A stretch of DNA of 64,000 bases from Allosaccharopolyspora coralli (GTDB lineage: Bacteria > Actinomycetota > Actinomycetes > Mycobacteriales > Pseudonocardiaceae): positions 3,906,001-3,970,000 of the forward strand of contig NZ_CP045929.1 in NCBI RefSeq assembly GCF_009664835.1. Direction: 5' to 3'. The notes beneath the pieces were generated by a model. It saw nothing but the letters and a program-made list of their open reading frames with translations. It did not search any database and was not told the origin of the DNA. Each line of letters starts with the position of its first letter. The first letter of the stretch is position 1. Both the position numbers and the translations under genes were made by a program. Below, one piece after another: positions 63,498 to 64,000 of this stretch.

Positions 63498-64000
63498 ATG
63501 TTCACGATGCGCGACGAACTGCGCGGCAAGCTCGACGAGATCCGCGAGGCGGGCCTGTACAAGACCGAGCGGGTGCTGGCGTCGCCGCAGAGCGCCGAGG
63601 TCGGAGTGCAGGGCGACCGGAACCGGGTGCTGAACTTCTGCGCGAACAACTACCTCGGACTGGCCGACCATCCGAAGCTGGTGGAGGCCGCGCAGCAGTC
63701 CCTCGAGCAGTGGGGCTTCGGGATGGCCTCGGTGCGGTTCATCTGCGGCACGCAGGCCCCGCACAAGGAGCTCGAACGTCGCCTCGCGGACTTCCTCGGG
63801 CAGGAGGACACGATCCTCTACAGCTCGTGTTTCGACGCCAACGGCGGCCTGTTCGAGACGCTGCTGGACGAGCGGGACGTGATGATCTCCGACGAACTCA
63901 ACCACGCGAGCATCATCGACGGGGTGCGGCTGTGCAAGGCGCGCCGCGGCCGGTACGCGAACCGGAACATGGCGGAGCTGGAACAGCAGCTGGCCGACAC
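63498..64000 (+). CDS. kbl: Glycine C-acetyltransferase (2-amino-3-ketobutyrate CoA ligase), partial
   Basis: The frame starts ATG at 63498, directly after the tdh stop (TAGATG), and runs off the window after 167 residues. It shows [40 protein letters not shown] and [16 protein letters not shown], the N-terminal landmarks of the PLP-dependent Kbl/AONS family. A second ATG, 9 bases on, is an alternative start. With Tdh it converts threonine to glycine and acetyl-CoA. The PLP lysine lies beyond the window. Confidence 0.94.
   Translation, partial: MFTMRDELRGKLDEIREAGLYKTERVLASPQSAEVGVQGDRNRVLNFCANNYLGLADHPKLVEAAQQSLEQWGFGMASVRFICGTQAPHKELERRLADFLGQEDTILYSSCFDANGGLFETLLDERDVMISDELNHASIIDGVRLCKARRGRYANRNMAELEQQLAD

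Overview
The window is high-GC DNA from an actinobacterium, most likely a member of the Pseudonocardiaceae (Saccharomonospora-like). That placement is inferred from gene content: a fused E2-E1 2-oxoglutarate dehydrogenase (kgd), a cvnABCD conservon, a subtilisin-inhibitor-like protein, a pSAM2/SLP1-type integrative element and many GTG/TTG starts. No marker gene settles the genus.

Layout. 1-3.1 kb: the end of a DUF305 gene, a DASS-family anion transporter and a frameshifted sugar O-acetyltransferase. 3,067-13,977: a complete actinomycete integrative and conjugative element (AICE) in the 3' half of a tRNA-Arg(CCG) gene. It is bounded by 50-bp direct repeats and carries HD and Nudix phosphohydrolases, XRE-type and GntR regulators, a string of small coupled genes, an FtsK/TraB-like translocase, an HUH-type replication initiator, an excisionase and a tyrosine integrase. 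14-21.7 kb: a CDF metal exporter, the cvnABCD signalling operon and an AbiEi-antitoxin-like protein. 21.8-31 kb: a serine hydrolase, a class A penicillin-binding protein, a DUF6319 protein, a Baeyer-Villiger monooxygenase with a divergent TetR regulator, and two secreted proteins. 31-43.6 kb: fatty-acid and organic-acid catabolism (fadAB, glcDEF, an acyl-CoA dehydrogenase/CaiB pair with a MerR regulator) and a phosphodiesterase. 43.9-50 kb: a subtilisin-inhibitor-like protein, two DUF202 membrane proteins, a GH13-like protein lacking its catalytic residues, and amino-acid genes (sdaA, gcvH behind a tandem glycine riboswitch, ald). 50.5-64 kb: an ABC-2 type transporter, a GNAT protein, a double-length ABC exporter, kgd, a DUF6104 protein, and tdh-kbl, which runs off the window.

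Metabolic logic. gcvH and sdaA sit in one unit under a glycine riboswitch, and tdh-kbl converts threonine to glycine. The right half is therefore rich in glycine, serine, alanine and threonine turnover feeding pyruvate and acetyl-CoA, next to kgd and beta-oxidation genes.

The most unusual signal is a family of 56-bp perfect or near-perfect palindromes: two 27-bp arms around a 2-bp centre, each arm itself ending in GTGACAG and CTGTCAC. I count 15 full, half or collapsed copies, almost all at gene ends. None lies inside the AICE. In five genes the TGA stop codon is supplied by the GTGACAG end of the repeat. One copy is inserted in frame inside cvnA, and arm differences between copies are often matched on both arms. 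A second repeat of about 190-210 bp occurs twice, each time directly after a stop codon.
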